Part shown: one piece after another, positions 1 to 12,599 of the stretch
Position numbering within the stretch: the stretch's first letter is position 1
How the letters are laid out: each line of letters begins with the position of its first letter
Assembly (NCBI GenBank): GCA_037157565.1
Contig: JAZHRO010000024.1
Coordinates: 8,252,501-8,316,500, forward strand
Length of the DNA: 64,000 nt
Source: Thalassia testudinum
Lineage: Eukaryota; Streptophyta; Magnoliopsida; Alismatales; Hydrocharitaceae
Direction: 5' to 3'
Position numbers and translations under genes: made by a program
The notes under the pieces: generated by a model
Told to the model about the DNA's origin: nothing
The model's input: the letters and a program-made list of their open reading frames with translations, nothing else
The model's database searches: none

Positions 1-2449
1 CAGGAAAGTAGAACAAAAGTAACAGTAACAGAAATAGTAACAACAAGTCTGAAACTCACTGTAGCAGAAAAGAGAGTACAACAAAAGTACTGGAAACTAT
101 GGTTGGGCTCGATTAGGCCCAGCACCCTCTGCAGCCGGTAGCTCAGGCTACTCAACTCGTGGACCTGAGCAGTGTAATGAGAAAACGAAGTTAGCGAATG
201 CTGAGTAGAGTGGTAACCAAACTATCTAAAGCAGTAAAAACTAGCAGGTATATTTATCCTTTTCCAGTTATTTATTTTACAGGTAATTTCTTTTCACTCC
301 ATTGGTTTACTTTCAGATTTCTTTCTTGATTTTGCATGTTCCTCGTGGGAACGATCTTGATTGCAGTCTTTTCCTAATAGTAGAAGGTCCACGTGGTGCT
401 CTCTTGGCTAGGAGAGTCCTCTGTGGTAGTCCTACACCCAGTCAACCACCCCGAGGTCATTGACAGATGTATCAGTGACTACGGCATTCACGATAAGTGC
501 ACGGGTAGCTCCCCGCACTGGCACACGGTCAGTCGTTTCCACTAGCGGGTACACCCAAAGTACAGCATGGAACAGTATAGGGCCTAGCCTTCTCAGAAAC
601 AGGGGTTTAGCCCCTCAGAACCAAACAAGGGTCTCGCCCCTCCACAGTCCGCGCACCCTCGTCTAACTACCCCGGTTTTCCCAGAGGGCCTAACAAGTCA
701 GTGTAGGGTGGCTAGTTGAACCCCGTAGCCCGTTGCGTGGCTAGCTCCCTCCCTACAATAGTAGCTCGCCTCGGTACCGTGTACGCGAGGGCCAACAGAA
801 GTCGGTATATAGTGGCCAATCCTAACCCTGGGTCCCAACCCAAGGGCGGCTAGCTCCGCTCTACACTAAAAAGGGGACACTTACTCTCCTTGGTACCACG
901 TACTCAAGGGCCAACACACTTCCCATCCACATTTCTAGGCTTTTCCATCTGATCACAGGAGCTCTACTCCTAACTCCCCGTAGGGTTCATGCTCAAGTTC
1001 ACCATATTATTCCAATCTGGGTTTCATCATTCACAATTCAGTTCTCGTTTACACATGTAGCTAGTATTTCCACAATTTAACACATGCAACAAGTGATATC
1101 ACATGTAACTTTTTAGTTATCTCAGGCAGCTCATATTCTAACAGGCAGCTCGTATTTATTTACAGGCAATGGGTAGCAATTCAGCTCATTCATACATATA
1201 TACAGTTTCAATTATGCAACAATTTATTCAACCATTTCTTGCCCTAGGGTTCATGCCACATCCTAGGTTTCCAGTTGTCTAATTTTCATGGATGCATTCA
1301 CATTTTATAAGTATAATAGGGGTGGACCACTCTACCAGACAATCCGAAAGTATTGAAGGCTCGAACTGTAGGCCCACGTGCCTCTACAAGCTCCAGACAT
1401 GCAACAAGTCGAAGTCTTATACCAAGGAACACACCACAATGCAGGATTCAGAACAGTGTATAAATGCCTCTAATATGTAGAGGAATTCACAAGGAAACCA
1501 CAGATACTGTGTTTTCGTAAAACGGATCCCGATCGGACTCTAAACGAGTCAAAAATGTGCCTACAGACCCAAATTTGATGCCTGGAAACAAGTCCAGACA
1601 TCTTAAAAGTCACAGAGACTCACCTCAAGCTTCTGGGGCGACTTCAGACATCCAGGACTCCTCGCGACTGTCTGAGCGCAGTTCCAGACGTCTGACCAAT
1701 CCTCCGGTCGTCTGGGAAGCTGTCCAGACGTCCGAAAGTGCGTAGAAGGGCGTTCCGTGCACCTTCCTAAAGCTGCTCCTATGCACGACAAAGCAGCAAC
1801 CACTTTAGGCCAAGCAAATCACACCTGCGGTGTGGCCTGCATGGCCATAACTGCGAGGAAGACATACCTTCGCAATACACCTACTTTCAGACGTCTGGTG
1901 TCGACGCCAGACGTCCAGCCAATCGTCCGGAAGACACTCCGAACATTTGATACTGGAAAATTTCCAATATCAGACTGCGCTCCGCCGCGGCTCCTTCCAC
2001 TCCGCTGCAGCCCCAACTGCTGCAGAAGGTTAAGGACGACGCCCCAATGTCCTCCTCCCGCACGTACCGTGGTGGCCATGCGACCCTTCGGCGAGCTTCC
2101 CCGAAGCTCTCGACCTCGGCCCTCTCCTCCTCCTCGCGTCCGCTCCTCCTCCTCGCTCTCGCTCTCTCTCTCTCTCGCAGCTCTTGCTCACGATAGTGGA
2201 GCGGGGAGGTGGTGGAGTGGAGAGGAGAGGAAGGGGTCTCTTATATAGGGTCGGGGGTTAGGGTTCGGCAAGGGAAAAAAAGAAGGAAGGAGAGAGAAGA
2301 AGAGTCTGCGTGCCGCCTGCGCGCAGACCGCATGGTGCGTACAAATTTTTCAATTTCCAGACGTCCGAAAAGGGGTCCAGACGTCTGGGTAGACCTCTGA
2401 CAGACACTACAGACGTCTTAAAAGACTAAAATTAGGACGAGTCTTTACA
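1..2449 (-). repeat. Tekay-family LTR, truncated by the window edge, old and diverged
   Basis: This stretch aligns by eye with the reverse-oriented LTR at 19082-21781. Shared landmarks are the 'cctcgtgggaacgatcttga' stretch near 343, the CCACGTGGTGCTCTC-like block near 391, and the AGACGTCT-rich block from about 1590. On the minus strand the LTR would begin TGTAAAGACTCG at 2449 and run leftward off the window, so roughly its last 240 bases are missing. A TATATAA on the minus strand (2241-2247) is a plausible LTR promoter. Many substitutions separate it from the other copies, so it is an older insertion. The 2449 boundary is judged from a weak TG...CA end match. Confidence 0.75.
2241..2247 (-). 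promoter_or_regulatory. TATA box of the left-hand LTR
   Basis: TATATAA is read on the minus strand about 200 bp inside the U3 end of the LTR. It is followed, in the transcribed direction, by a CT/GC-rich stretch. The place fits an LTR RNA polymerase II promoter; no transcript evidence is available. Confidence 0.4.
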
Positions 2450-4624
2450 CCCTCCTTGTCGAACTCTCTTTTAATAAAGAGCTGGTTATCAATTATGTTA
2501 CGAAAAGACTACCAAATAAGCTATCGATATTAGTCCATCTGTGATTAAGATTGGCTCTTACATCGATAGCTAAATCTCCCGCCAAAACTCTGATCATTCA
2601 ATTTATCAATTCTTCATGCCCACTAATTGAAGAATTCACATTAATAAATATTTCAAACATTATTTAACAAATTTTTAATATGAATTATGTTTGGTTTATT
2701 AATTACATTCCGTAAATTATTAAAATATTTATCACACAAACTCTAGTAAAGGATGATGGATGTTGAAGTCCTACAATGACACTAGCCATCATAAAATATT
2801 CAAAATATGTCATATGTCCTATAAACAAGGAGATGTTTCGAATTAGCTCAATTATTGTATCTTTAGAAGATACTCTTCACTTGATGAAAGACACATGGGG
2901 TAATTTTACTAAGTTCATTTGATTTACTCCTTCCCGCTCTTCATCTAATTGTTAAGTGGATCAATATTGGTAGACCTAGATCTCATCTTTACAATGAAAA
3001 GGCCCATGCCATCAAATGTAGTTGTCTCAATTCCTATCAAGAAGACTTGACATCTGTATATATCGTCATCTCACGCATGTTAGCTTGGTGACGTGAGAGT
3101 CTTCCTGACACATCGGCTTCACCTATCGGCTTGTGACATATCAAGAAGACTCGACCATTCAGGTCCCACCAAGGAAGCCGCGGAGCACGAGGCCTCAAGA
3201 GGCCCCTCAATGCTGACGGTCAAGTGCAAGCACCTAGGGAAGAGGACGTCGAGGATAGAGGATGGCATAGAAAATAAAAAGGAAGACGAGTATAACAAAA
3301 TTTTCACAGAAAGATCATTAATATTTTGTCTCCATTCCGGAAAAGGGTATATACAAAAGAGATTTAGTGATTTCAAGGATACTCTAAAAAATATAAAGAA
3401 TCCAAGGATTCTAATGTAATATGAACGGAGCACAGGGCACGTATATGAGAACCTCTTTAAAATTTTGTTACTTAGATTACTCTTTGGCTAAGTTACCTTT
3501 TTCTTGTCATCTCAGGAAGTGATTGAGAGCAAAATTATTGTTCATCTGTTATTTGCTCCAGTAAGGTATGTGTCGGTACACTCACATAGCGTGCAGCACA
3601 CAAATGAAATAAACTTTCTTGATTTGTCATCTGGCCAGAGAAGTGAAACAATTATTATGTTGTCCAGTTATCCACGAAAGCTCACGAAGTTGCAGATTGT
3701 AGAGGCAATCTGAGCGGTTGAAGGAACGAGAGGCAATATATATCCTGATTCTATCAAAAGAACTTCAAAGTAGTACGTCTTGATGATCTACGTATTGGCA
3801 TTTTTATTACGGCCAAGAAGTCTTGTTAGCATTAACATGGGATATTTTCATACATGTTAGTATTATGTTCTACGGCACGGTTATTAGTTGCCAATACATC
3901 AACTTCCCCTGCTATTTATAACATATTAGTTCATCCATTATCTCTACTTCCACTCAATCACTCAAAGTATAAATAGAAACAAAAATTATTTACAAAATAT
4001 TAACTCACTACCTCTACTTACCCACCACTTCACTGCTCCGCCAAACATTACTATCCTGAACTTTACCCAGTATTAATGTAAAATACTCATTCAAATATAC
4101 ACAATCATTAACTTTGAGATAATACAGGCAGCAAAAAGCAATAAACCGTTAGTTTATAGGATTTTTTTAAAAATAAAACAACTATGGGAAATTAAACCTC
4201 CTGTGAACTTGATATTCTAGAAAGTGACTCTTAGCGTATCTTCCGAACTGGATTGGTTTTTGTCCAATCTTCGAATTACTGCATAATACCATGCATGGTT
4301 TAGAATAAGAACAATAGTTGAAGATCATTTCCATTGTTACCAATTTATTATGAGATGAAGTTTGAGGGATCCAGACATGCTCATCGATCTTCAGTATTAA
4401 CCATTACAACTAGGGTCATCAAGAATTTTTTTTTTGCTTTTTGCGTTAAAAAAAAAAAAGCGAAACAAAGAAACGCGCGCAACTCATGTATCTTTATCCT
4501 TCCCAATTACCACATGGAGAGCATTCGTTATTGAATTAACCCTAAACTTAGAAAACGATTTGGTAACCCTAATTCCTCATACATATGCCTATGTATATCA
4601 TTGACACCATCTTCTTTTAGCATC
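2450..4624. other. Intergenic, no gene recognised
   Basis: AT-rich DNA downstream of the MYB gene. I see no conserved protein motif. A 10-bp inverted repeat (AGCTATCGAT at 2519-2528 and ATCGATAGCT at 2562-2571) could form a stem with a 33-base loop. The 104-108 codon reading frames at 3093-3433 lie on both strands of the same DNA and resemble no family I know. Confidence 0.5.
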
Positions 4625-5957
4625 TCAAACAAACAGACGAAGGGTCGCTGGCTTCTTATCCTTGTCGCCCTCCAACTCCAACTCCAACTCCATGGAGTAC
4701 CTCTCACGAGAAGTGACATCAGGTAGATCATCCCTTAACTCGGGTGCATCATCTTCGTCTTCCATGTTGCTGCCCGTATCAGAGATCTCATCTTGGGAAT
4801 CATGTGGAGTTGCAGTGGCAGTGAGATCGTGGTGGTTGTGGAGCATCCCATAACCCAGAAGTGACTTGGGGTTGTTGGTGTCGATTCCCATGTTGATGAG
4901 CTTCCCTGTGAGGTGAGAGTCCCAGTGGTGCTTCACCTCGGCGTCCGTCCTCCCAGGCAGCCTCCCCGCTATCAGCGACCATCTTAAATTAAAAAAAAAA
5001 TAAAAATCAGATGATTGCACTCTTTGATAAGGGTGCAATTTTTGCGCAAACATGCCAACTAGTCATGAAATACCGATCTTAAATCTAGGGTGTAGTTCTA
5101 GACAGAATTGCTTTTGTTATACTTTAGTTTGCTTATATGCGGTGACAATCTTTATGTTACTTAAAGATATGTGTATTTGAACCCACAACAGTATATACAT
5201 GTTTATTTGAAATGGCTAGAGTTGTTTGACAAACAATTTCACTTGCGTATTGTATTACAACCTTACATGATTCGATGTATATACTTCTCGCATGCACTTG
5301 TTTGAGAAAGACGAGAGAGGTATATCGAATCGATTAAGAGGGCAGATATAATTTAACCATTAATCATGTGAATGAACCATAATTTTTTTTTCCCTAATTT
5401 ATACAAGGATAAGATGAAAATTTTAATTATCTCATCACAACAAAAAATGGGGTCACGTACCACGCTCCCTGGAAAACAAATAATAATACTTTGCACATAT
5501 TACTTGACTAATTAACTATGCCTAGTAATCATTTCTACCATGCATGCATCATGCATCACGAGTCAGCGAGAGCTCTATTACCGGTTGCCAAGTAGAGCAT
5601 AGAGCTTGATGATGAGATCTTCTTCGTCCTCACCGAAGTCGCCTCTCTTGTTGTCCTCCCTAAGACAATTGCACCATCTAAGCTTTCTGCTCTTTCCACA
5701 GCGTTGTAACCCTAAAATTAGCGTAATTTCAAGCAATCAAGCCACAATATAGGGCAAAATTAATGCGCAACAAGATTTATAATCAACCATTCTTCATGAG
5801 GAATAGAAAGACCAGATAATTAACCTGCAGTAACTTGAGGTGTAGAGCTCCAAGACTCTTCACCATGAGTGTGGACGTTGTCTTTAAGCTTCTGATCCTC
5901 CTGCTTAGACCAGCAGGTGCGCTTGTTGCAGGTGTTCGCACAACGGGATCTCCTCAT
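4625..5957 (-). CDS. R2R3-MYB transcription factor (three exons, 206 aa)
   Basis: A nuclear DNA-binding regulator. I join exon 1 5957-5825, exon 2 5711-5582 and exon 3 4982-4625. Both introns are GT-AG, both split codons rejoin in frame (Gly45, Arg88), and they fall at the standard R2R3-MYB intron sites. R2 tryptophans are W16, W36 and W57. R3 has F70, W89 and W108. R3 contains D76-L77-xx-K80-xxx-L84-x6-L91-xxx-R95, the known bHLH-interaction signature, so a flavonoid-type MYB-bHLH partner role is likely. After R3 comes [14 protein letters not shown], similar to the GID motif of subgroup-4 and related MYBs, then an acidic tail. The R2 recognition region is divergent ([17 protein letters not shown], where the family usually has CGKSCRLRW-NYLRP), so DNA binding may be altered or lost. 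The exact subgroup is uncertain. Confidence 0.85.
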
Positions 5958-8701
5958 GAGTAGGTTAGGAAGAAGAGAGAGATATGAGAGACGGAGAGAT
6001 GGGGATCACGATGATACTTTTTGGGTGGGAGATTAATCGAGGGTGGAATCCCTGTGATATAACAGTAGCCGTGGAGAGGCGGGTGTAGATATTAACGAGC
6101 AGAGGAGGTGGAGACTGGTGGTTTGCACGGAGAGAGGAATGGCGAGTATGGATTTTTCTTTCAAAGTGGTCAAGGGAAAGCGGCAGTTGGGGAGGTGGTC
6201 AGTTTGGTATGCCATCGCATGCACGTATTCACCTTTCTCCGTCTGCCGTCGCCACATGAACGCCTTCAGTACCAGTTGCGTGCAAATGGATTTAAATAAT
6301 AAAAAATACATTACATTGGATTTGGATACCTAATAATGTCGTTGATGCACGTCAGAGTATTTCATTGTCCCCGGAAAGGATTGGGTTAGACTTATAAATG
6401 GGCCAAGAAGATGTCGGCCCAAGACCTAATCCAAATTAAAACATTTTGCTGGAAACCTTGCCTTGCCCGAAGCAAAAAATATGGGCACAAACCGGGGAGG
6501 GATGCGAGAGCATCGCCGCTTTCTCGGGAGAAGGGAGGGGACTCGCGAAGTTGTTGCATGAGAGTGAAAGCCTGTGCGCATGAGTTTACAGTTCGATCTT
6601 ATCTTCGGTGAAAAAAAAACAAGAATAGTCCATATGTATTACACACCTTTTGTTCTTGTAATACAATGCAGCTATGACGTATCAATTGTAATATAATTGA
6701 TGTATCTTGGAGGCCGTCGTCGAGGCCCGAATTCAAAGGCCACCAAAGAATCTGTGTGATCCGAGAAATGTGAAAGATCCCAGAAGAACGAAAAATTAAA
6801 ATATGGATGAAATTAGGAAAAAAAAAAGAGGACTGGTAGACTAAGTTTACCCATTATAGGTGTAACATCAACTATGTATGAAATTAAAATAAAAAATACA
6901 AAGTTTTCCAGTCTTGGATTTCATTTTTTTTGTTTTTTCCCGTCTCACCGTATAGGTAGAGGGTTCTTTTATAAAGTAGAAAGATAGACTATTATATTTA
7001 GCAAAACAAAAAAGTAACCGCTAACATTAGTGGAGTGGACCCACATAACTGTAGGAACCCATGTAACCTTCGATGAAGTGGAGCAGGCTCACTCCGCCTT
7101 GCCTTCCTTCTAGAGCAAGCGAGTTCAATCAGTTTAATCATAGAGCCCTTGAGCTTATTCCCAGGAGGACAATTTTCTCTCTCACTCGTATATCCTCACT
7201 CTCAGGGTTGTGAGGTCATTAAGATTTTTCTTTTAAGAGATTTACCTTTTTGTCGATCTCATTTCTTTTCAAGATTGATCTCGGAAAAATTAGAATTTTA
7301 CGAGAGGAGAATATTAAGCTTTGAAAGGAATGAATGTATTTGCAAACAAGCGAAATTAGTTAGTTCGACGTATTGATGGCGTTGTCTTGAAATGTTTCAT
7401 GATTACACCAAATCTAGATCAAACTTTGGTCGTTTTCTTTGAAATTACTCGTGAAATCACATAACTAATTACATTGACCTCGCGATTGAGATACTGTACG
7501 ATAAAAATTCAAGAATATAAGTGAAAAGGATGGTGCCGAGCTCTCAGCAACTTTTGGGATGGGATGAAAGAGTCAAACATGAACGTTTTCTATTTGACAT
7601 TGAAGGAAAAAGAAAACACGAAATACACATTATATATATTCAATGAGTTCATTATACCTGAGGTGATTATATTAAAGATGTATATACATTAATTATATAT
7701 TTATAGTTTTAAAGAATAAAGTCAATGATCCGTGAATTCAGTTGGTGGTAATTAGGGTCGGGTATTATTCAGGTTAACATAAATAATTCACTAAAATGAG
7801 CTATTTAATTTGAATTATTTGATTATAGATCGAGTTAAGATCTAAATCGTAAAAGTTATATAAAATTAGAATTAGTTGCTTAATTTAACATATACAACTT
7901 AAATTATTCAAATAATTCGAATTATTAATCAAGTCACGCTTGAGTCATGTCCACTCATTCAAATTAAATATTTAGGTAAATTGATTTATAAATGATATTA
8001 ACATATTTTATTAGAAACTTGCTTTTTGCAACCATAGAAGATATTAATTTATTTATAAAATAAATGAAGTATTCAATCGCTAGTATGTTGCAAAGCTTTT
8101 CTCTGTTAACAAACATGTATAAATTTTGAGTTTCATCCAATCCAAATAGGTCTAAGTTTGACCTAAATCCAATCTAATTTGCTTAAATCATAAGTAGTCA
8201 TTTTGTTAACCCAAATTGAACACGATCTGAGCCCACCTAAATCGATCAAATGCTCACCTCTATTTGCAACCATCTATTATGATAGAGTAGATTTGAGTTT
8301 AAATCCTGAACCTCCATTATACCTTGAAATTGGTGTTGTAGAACTATTGATTTCTTCGATTTATCCAAAAGAAATCTAGATCTTAAATAATAACAATAAT
8401 AAAGAGAATGACATGTGCCTAATTAATAAAAAGACAAGGCAAGAATACCAAGGAAGCAATTTATATTTGACGTTCATAGCAAAACCTTCATGAACAACGT
8501 TTAATCAATGTCTTTTCCCACCACCACGCATTTCACGCTCCATCCCTTCCGGAGGCGTAATAGGCTTCACATGCTTTTCATGTGAGCAAAATTGTACTCT
8601 TTCCCTCAGGTCTCCTTAAAAATTTTTTTTAATTTGGGTGCTATGTGTTATCCTCATATGCTTCCCCTCGCAGGCTCCTCCTTCACCATTTCATGTGATA
8701 T
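5958..8701. other. Intergenic; upstream of the MYB gene, then AT-rich DNA
   Basis: 5958-6300 is the presumed MYB promoter and 5' leader side, with a GA/CT-rich tract directly upstream of the start. I found no convincing TATA box. 6600-8650 is AT-rich with no recognisable coding motif. The short phrase 'ttgcaacca' occurs near 8027 and again near 8271, which may mark ends of a degraded repeat, but I cannot define it. Confidence 0.4.
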
Positions 8702-9397
8702 GATGCCATAGTCATCCTCCTCCACCATACCTATGGCTTCACCAAGCACTCCATCTACGCCTTCGCCTTCCGGGTCAGTATCCATGTCATTGAGGTCCCC
8801 CTCATCTTCCCCGTCTCCTCCCCTGCCATGGTCGTCATCTAGTTCCGTAAGATACTCGCCAAGACCACCGCGGGTGGCTCTCACCACATCCGCCTTGCTG
8901 TCATCTACCACATCACCTCCATGCCCAGCATCGTCATCCCTGTCAGGGACCTCGTCCGAATCTGTCACAAGGAAGGTGTCAACCGGGTCTTTGTTGAAAC
9001 GGCGAATGCAATCGGGAACTTGGAGGTCGATGTCAGGGGCATTGAGATGGATTTCTACACATGCAACCTCCACAAGTGGTTCTTCTACCCACCCTCGGTG
9101 GCGTTCCTATACCGCAGGAGGAATGGGGACTCCTCGAAGCTCCACCACCCTATGGTGTTGAGCGAGTACGGGAAGGGGCTGCTGGTGGAGAGTGCGTGTA
9201 TCAAGATGAGGGACTACAGCGTGCAGCTGGTGGTGTCACAGGCAGTGGGGTTCGTTGGGCGGTGCAAGGGGGGCATCGAGGGGATAAGGAGGAACCACGA
9301 GATGGTGGTGGAGATGAGGAGAATGCTAGTGGAGGTGTGGGGGATGCACCTAGGGGTGCCCTTGGAGATGTACTCACAAAAACCATTTTTCACATGA
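8702..9397 (+). pseudogene. L-cysteine desulfhydrase-like (class V aminotransferase fold) pseudogene
   Basis: The frame starting at GAT 8702 reads like the middle of plant PLP-dependent L-cysteine desulfhydrase / isopenicillin-epimerase-like proteins. Recognisable blocks are DAIVI...TYGF near the start, SMPSIVIPVRDLVRICHKEG near 8919-8978, and NLHKWFFYPPSVAFLY near 9063-9110. The PLP-binding lysine of the HKW block is retained (AAG 9074-9076). An in-frame TAG at 8840-8842 breaks the frame. The usual FVDAAHGIG block reads FVETANAIG, losing the conserved Asp and His. Homology stops at about 9380, well before the normal C-terminus, and the N-terminal third was not found. It is a decayed gene fragment without introns in this span. 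Confidence 0.7.
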
Positions 9398-9884
9398 ATG
9401 TTTCATTTAAATTTCAAATTTTGTCTATCATTGATATGAGTGTATGGATCTTGATACGAGTACCGCCATGGATATGGGCAAATTTTGTAATCGTTTCTGA
9501 TATGAAGAAAGCAAACATTCAATCATATCACATGTGACATAAATTGAGTATGTCAATTTGAAATACAGGTGAAAGGTGTATTGAATGAAGTTAAAGGTGG
9601 ATTAAATGAATGTGCTGTGTTGCATATTTGAATGAATGTGCTTATTTAATGTGGTGTTGAGGATGATGATCCCCTACATTTGAATGCCGATGCACAACCT
9701 TCGGATAGATGTACGAAAATCATTGATTGCTTTTTTGAATGAATATTATGATTTTATGTCTTCTTTGCATATGAGATGTTTATTACAGTAGGTCATGTTG
9801 ATGTTCATAAAAATTCTGTACATAATGCAGAGTTCGAGACAAAAGAGGTGCCAGACCCCGAAGCCAGCAGAGGCCATGTAGAAC

Positions 9885-9992
9885 CACCGAAGGAGCCACA
9901 TTGAGGTTGAGCGCAAACTCCTCAAGCTCATGAATGAGCACTTCACTGCCCTCTGCAACCTCATGACCGCCACCAAGGAGGAGGAGGCTTAA
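9885..9992 (+). pseudogene. Small protein-like remnant, unidentified
   Basis: A 35-codon run from the codon after an in-frame TAG near 9882 to TAA 9990-9992 has protein-like composition: basic residues, then IEVERKLLKLMNEHFTALC, then an acidic end. It reads like an amphipathic helix from a longer protein. I do not recognise the family. It could be the tail of an exon from a decayed gene near the desulfhydrase pseudogene. Confidence 0.2.
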
Positions 9993-10700
9993 AAGCAGCG
10001 CCATGGCTCTGGTGGTGTGCATTTAGTGGAGTTGGTTATGTAGCAGTACTGAAGAAGATTTTGAAGATGAACACTCATATTTTGATTGCGTTGGTGCTTT
10101 TTTTAAGTCAATGACAAAAGGTTTTGCAAATGTCTGTTGTTTCTATATGAAATGAATGCATTGCTTTGTGTTTGGTATAGTGTAGAGTCGATGGTTTTGA
10201 ATATTAAGTAAATTTGGTGTTATGTGATTAAAGTTCTAACTTTTGAAAATTAATTTTTGAATATTAAGTGAATTTAGTGCATGTTGCTCATTTATATGTT
10301 ACTGTGAATGTGCTGTGAATATGCTACACAAGTTTGATTTTACCACATGTTTTGTTGGTTTTCAATGTCAACAAGCGGTTGCTTAGTAGTGGCAATTATA
10401 TTCTATTGAGGGAACGTAATGTCAGAATCTTAATACGAACCTACATATATTATTATTACAGAATTATACGTTAAATATATACATACATTTAGACATCACA
10501 TTTATGATTATTAAAGTGATCTAATTATGTAAGTTAACCATTCACATCTCTTTAGGATATGAGATTTAATACATAAAAATATTATGAGAAATACAATCCC
10601 GTGATGGGTGGAACTGTCATTTCATATTAAGCGGTTACGGTCCCTAGAGGGGTGAGGGCGAAGTGGGCATTCTATTTTCTGCATCCCATTGCATAAAAGT
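9993..10700. other. Intergenic, AT-rich
   Basis: No coding or RNA motif recognised. The phrase 'gaatattaag' recurs near 10198 and 10258 with similar flanks, a short local duplication. Confidence 0.35.
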
Positions 10701-10709
10701 TATAAATAG
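10701..10709 (+). promoter_or_regulatory. TATA box of a possible gene start
   Basis: TATAAATAG is followed by a CT-rich leader and an ATG at 10821 opening a 19-codon frame (MAPEDLRDLLNASATMDSG). That frame runs into GTATCC at about 10878, a possible splice donor. The arrangement looks like the promoter and first exon of a plant gene, but I found no second exon and do not recognise the peptide. Confidence 0.2.
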
Positions 10710-10917
10710 AGCACATGATAGAACCCAAACAGGTACGCTCCTATTCAGTTCTCTTCCGCTCTCACTCTCTGAACCATCTGGAAGTACCATTGCCACTGCC
10801 TTTCATTGGAGAAGTAAGCCCATGGCTCCAGAGGATCTCCGTGATCTCCTTAATGCTTCCGCTACGATGGATTCAGGTATCCTTCCATCATTTCTCTTTT
10901 CAATCGATATGGGTTGA

Positions 10918-12500
10918 TGTTTTGATGATTAGGATTGGTCTTGAAATTTGGTAAAAAATCATTTGATTTTGATTTTATACCTTTTAAAATCCATCAAGTA
11001 CTTGAAAAGGAGTTTTCTTTAATCTCTTAAATTAGCATAGCTAGATTTTGCTCAGATGGATGATAGAGCCCATTTGAATGTTAATGGCCATTTAAATATA
11101 AAGATACACATGATTACACAAAACTGAACACCATTCCTGAAAACAAATTACTTAGATAGTTGCGTGATGTTAGGCCACTAATCAAGAAACATTGATATGT
11201 AACCAAATTGTGCAGCTTAGATATGTAAGTGATTAAATAATATCATCAGAGTATGTGTGCACTGGTGTGTGTTGGCCTGCTTGATAACTACATGTCCTGC
11301 GATGTGCGATAATTAAATGGCTGATTAGGGAGATTTTTGTACGCGTAAAAGTTTGAGTTTGAAATCCCATCATTGTAGTTACGTAAAAATCTGCTATCAA
11401 ATAAAATTTATAACCGAAACTCTTGTAAGTCCCGATTTGAACACGGGAAGGCGAATGTTTGATCAAAAATCGCATTTAAAATTATTGTCACGAAGTAAAT
11501 TAACTGGTCGAATTAGATCTACACTAGCTATTCTAATTAAAGAATAAACAATAGAAGAAAGAGAGAACAATACAAAAAAAGAGAAAATAGGGAGAGAATG
11601 AATAAGTATTTCATAACCATAGCATTATGTCCATTACATCTACTTGCTACACTAGAAAACTGAAAATCTACACTAGAAGGCGATAAAAAGAGAGGGAAGA
11701 GAAAATCCTCCTCGTTAGCTACTTGAAGGATGAGCCACATTGACGGATTGGAGGATGAGCCACGTTGACGGAGTGCCCAAACAATGGGGATGAGATGTTG
11801 GACGAGGGAGAACGGAGCTGGAGGACGAAGAACGAAGGAGAGAGACGATGCAGCGGGATCCACTTCCAGAATGATAGCGAGAAGACAACCACGGGATGCT
11901 CCACGAAGGGAGTGAGAAAATGGAAAATTATTTTACTCTGGTTTTAATGGAGCATCTCGGGTATGGGATTAGCTTGTAATGCTTTGGAAGGGGTTGGAGA
12001 AGAAGAGAAGGGATGAAGAAAATGTGGAGGGTGTAGGGGTTTTATATAGGTGGGTTTTGAGTGCAAAAATGTCACTTAACATCTTTGAATCTTTAATACA
12101 TGTCTTTAGTGATCAATACGTGTGTCACTGTAGCCGCACGTCACTGAAGTTGCGCGTGCAACGTCAGTCGGATGATGGAGATCCAAGTGCTTAGAGTGTG
12201 CCACGTCATCGATTCCTCAGCTTCAGCCATTTGCACGCTTGCTGCTCCTCAACCGTCCGATCGCACATCCGACAGCTTAGGATCACACGCACCTCATTTC
12301 CTTCGTGCGTTAGAGGGTGATGAGGCCACTCTGATCATCATTCGATGGAGATCGAATGCTCCAATCCCTCATGAGCATGCGTTGAGGAGCGCGTCTAATT
12401 GTGCATGAGATCTGGAGCCCAATCGCACGTCCATTTAATCAGTCGATCTAAGCCGTTGGCGCTTAATTGAATGGTCGAATTGCACTATTTGCACACGAAC
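10918..12500. other. Intergenic, no gene recognised
   Basis: Short overlapping reading frames on both strands at 11233-12194, none with family motifs. From about 12120 the sequence turns GC-richer with recurring short phrases of the type 'atccaa...gctta' and 'ccgtccgat', as in degraded dispersed repeats. Confidence 0.35.
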
Positions 12501-12517
12501 AGGAGACACGGAGCGAA

Positions 12518-12570
12518 GACTCAATCGCGCGACCTCTAATGGCGAAGCGCCTTACCCACTGTGCTACACA
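12518..12570 (-). repeat. tRNA-like promoter relic, possible SINE head
   Basis: Read on the minus strand, 12567-12557 is TAGCACAGTGG, a close match to a tRNA/SINE A box (TRGCNNAGYGG). About 30 bases further on, GCGATTGAGTC (12528-12518) resembles a degenerate B box (GGTTCGANNCC). The spacing is that of RNA polymerase III internal promoters. It is not a functional tRNA gene, because the cloverleaf cannot be completed. A tRNA-derived SINE or tRNA pseudogene is the simplest reading. Confidence 0.35.
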
Positions 12571-12599
12571 CGCTCTTTGGTCGTGGTTACGTTTTAAGG

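Noticed and set aside
8733..9161. Ser/Pro-rich 142-codon frame and a minus-strand Asp-rich frame
   Set aside because: Both are shadows of the desulfhydrase pseudogene frame, which has the family motifs.
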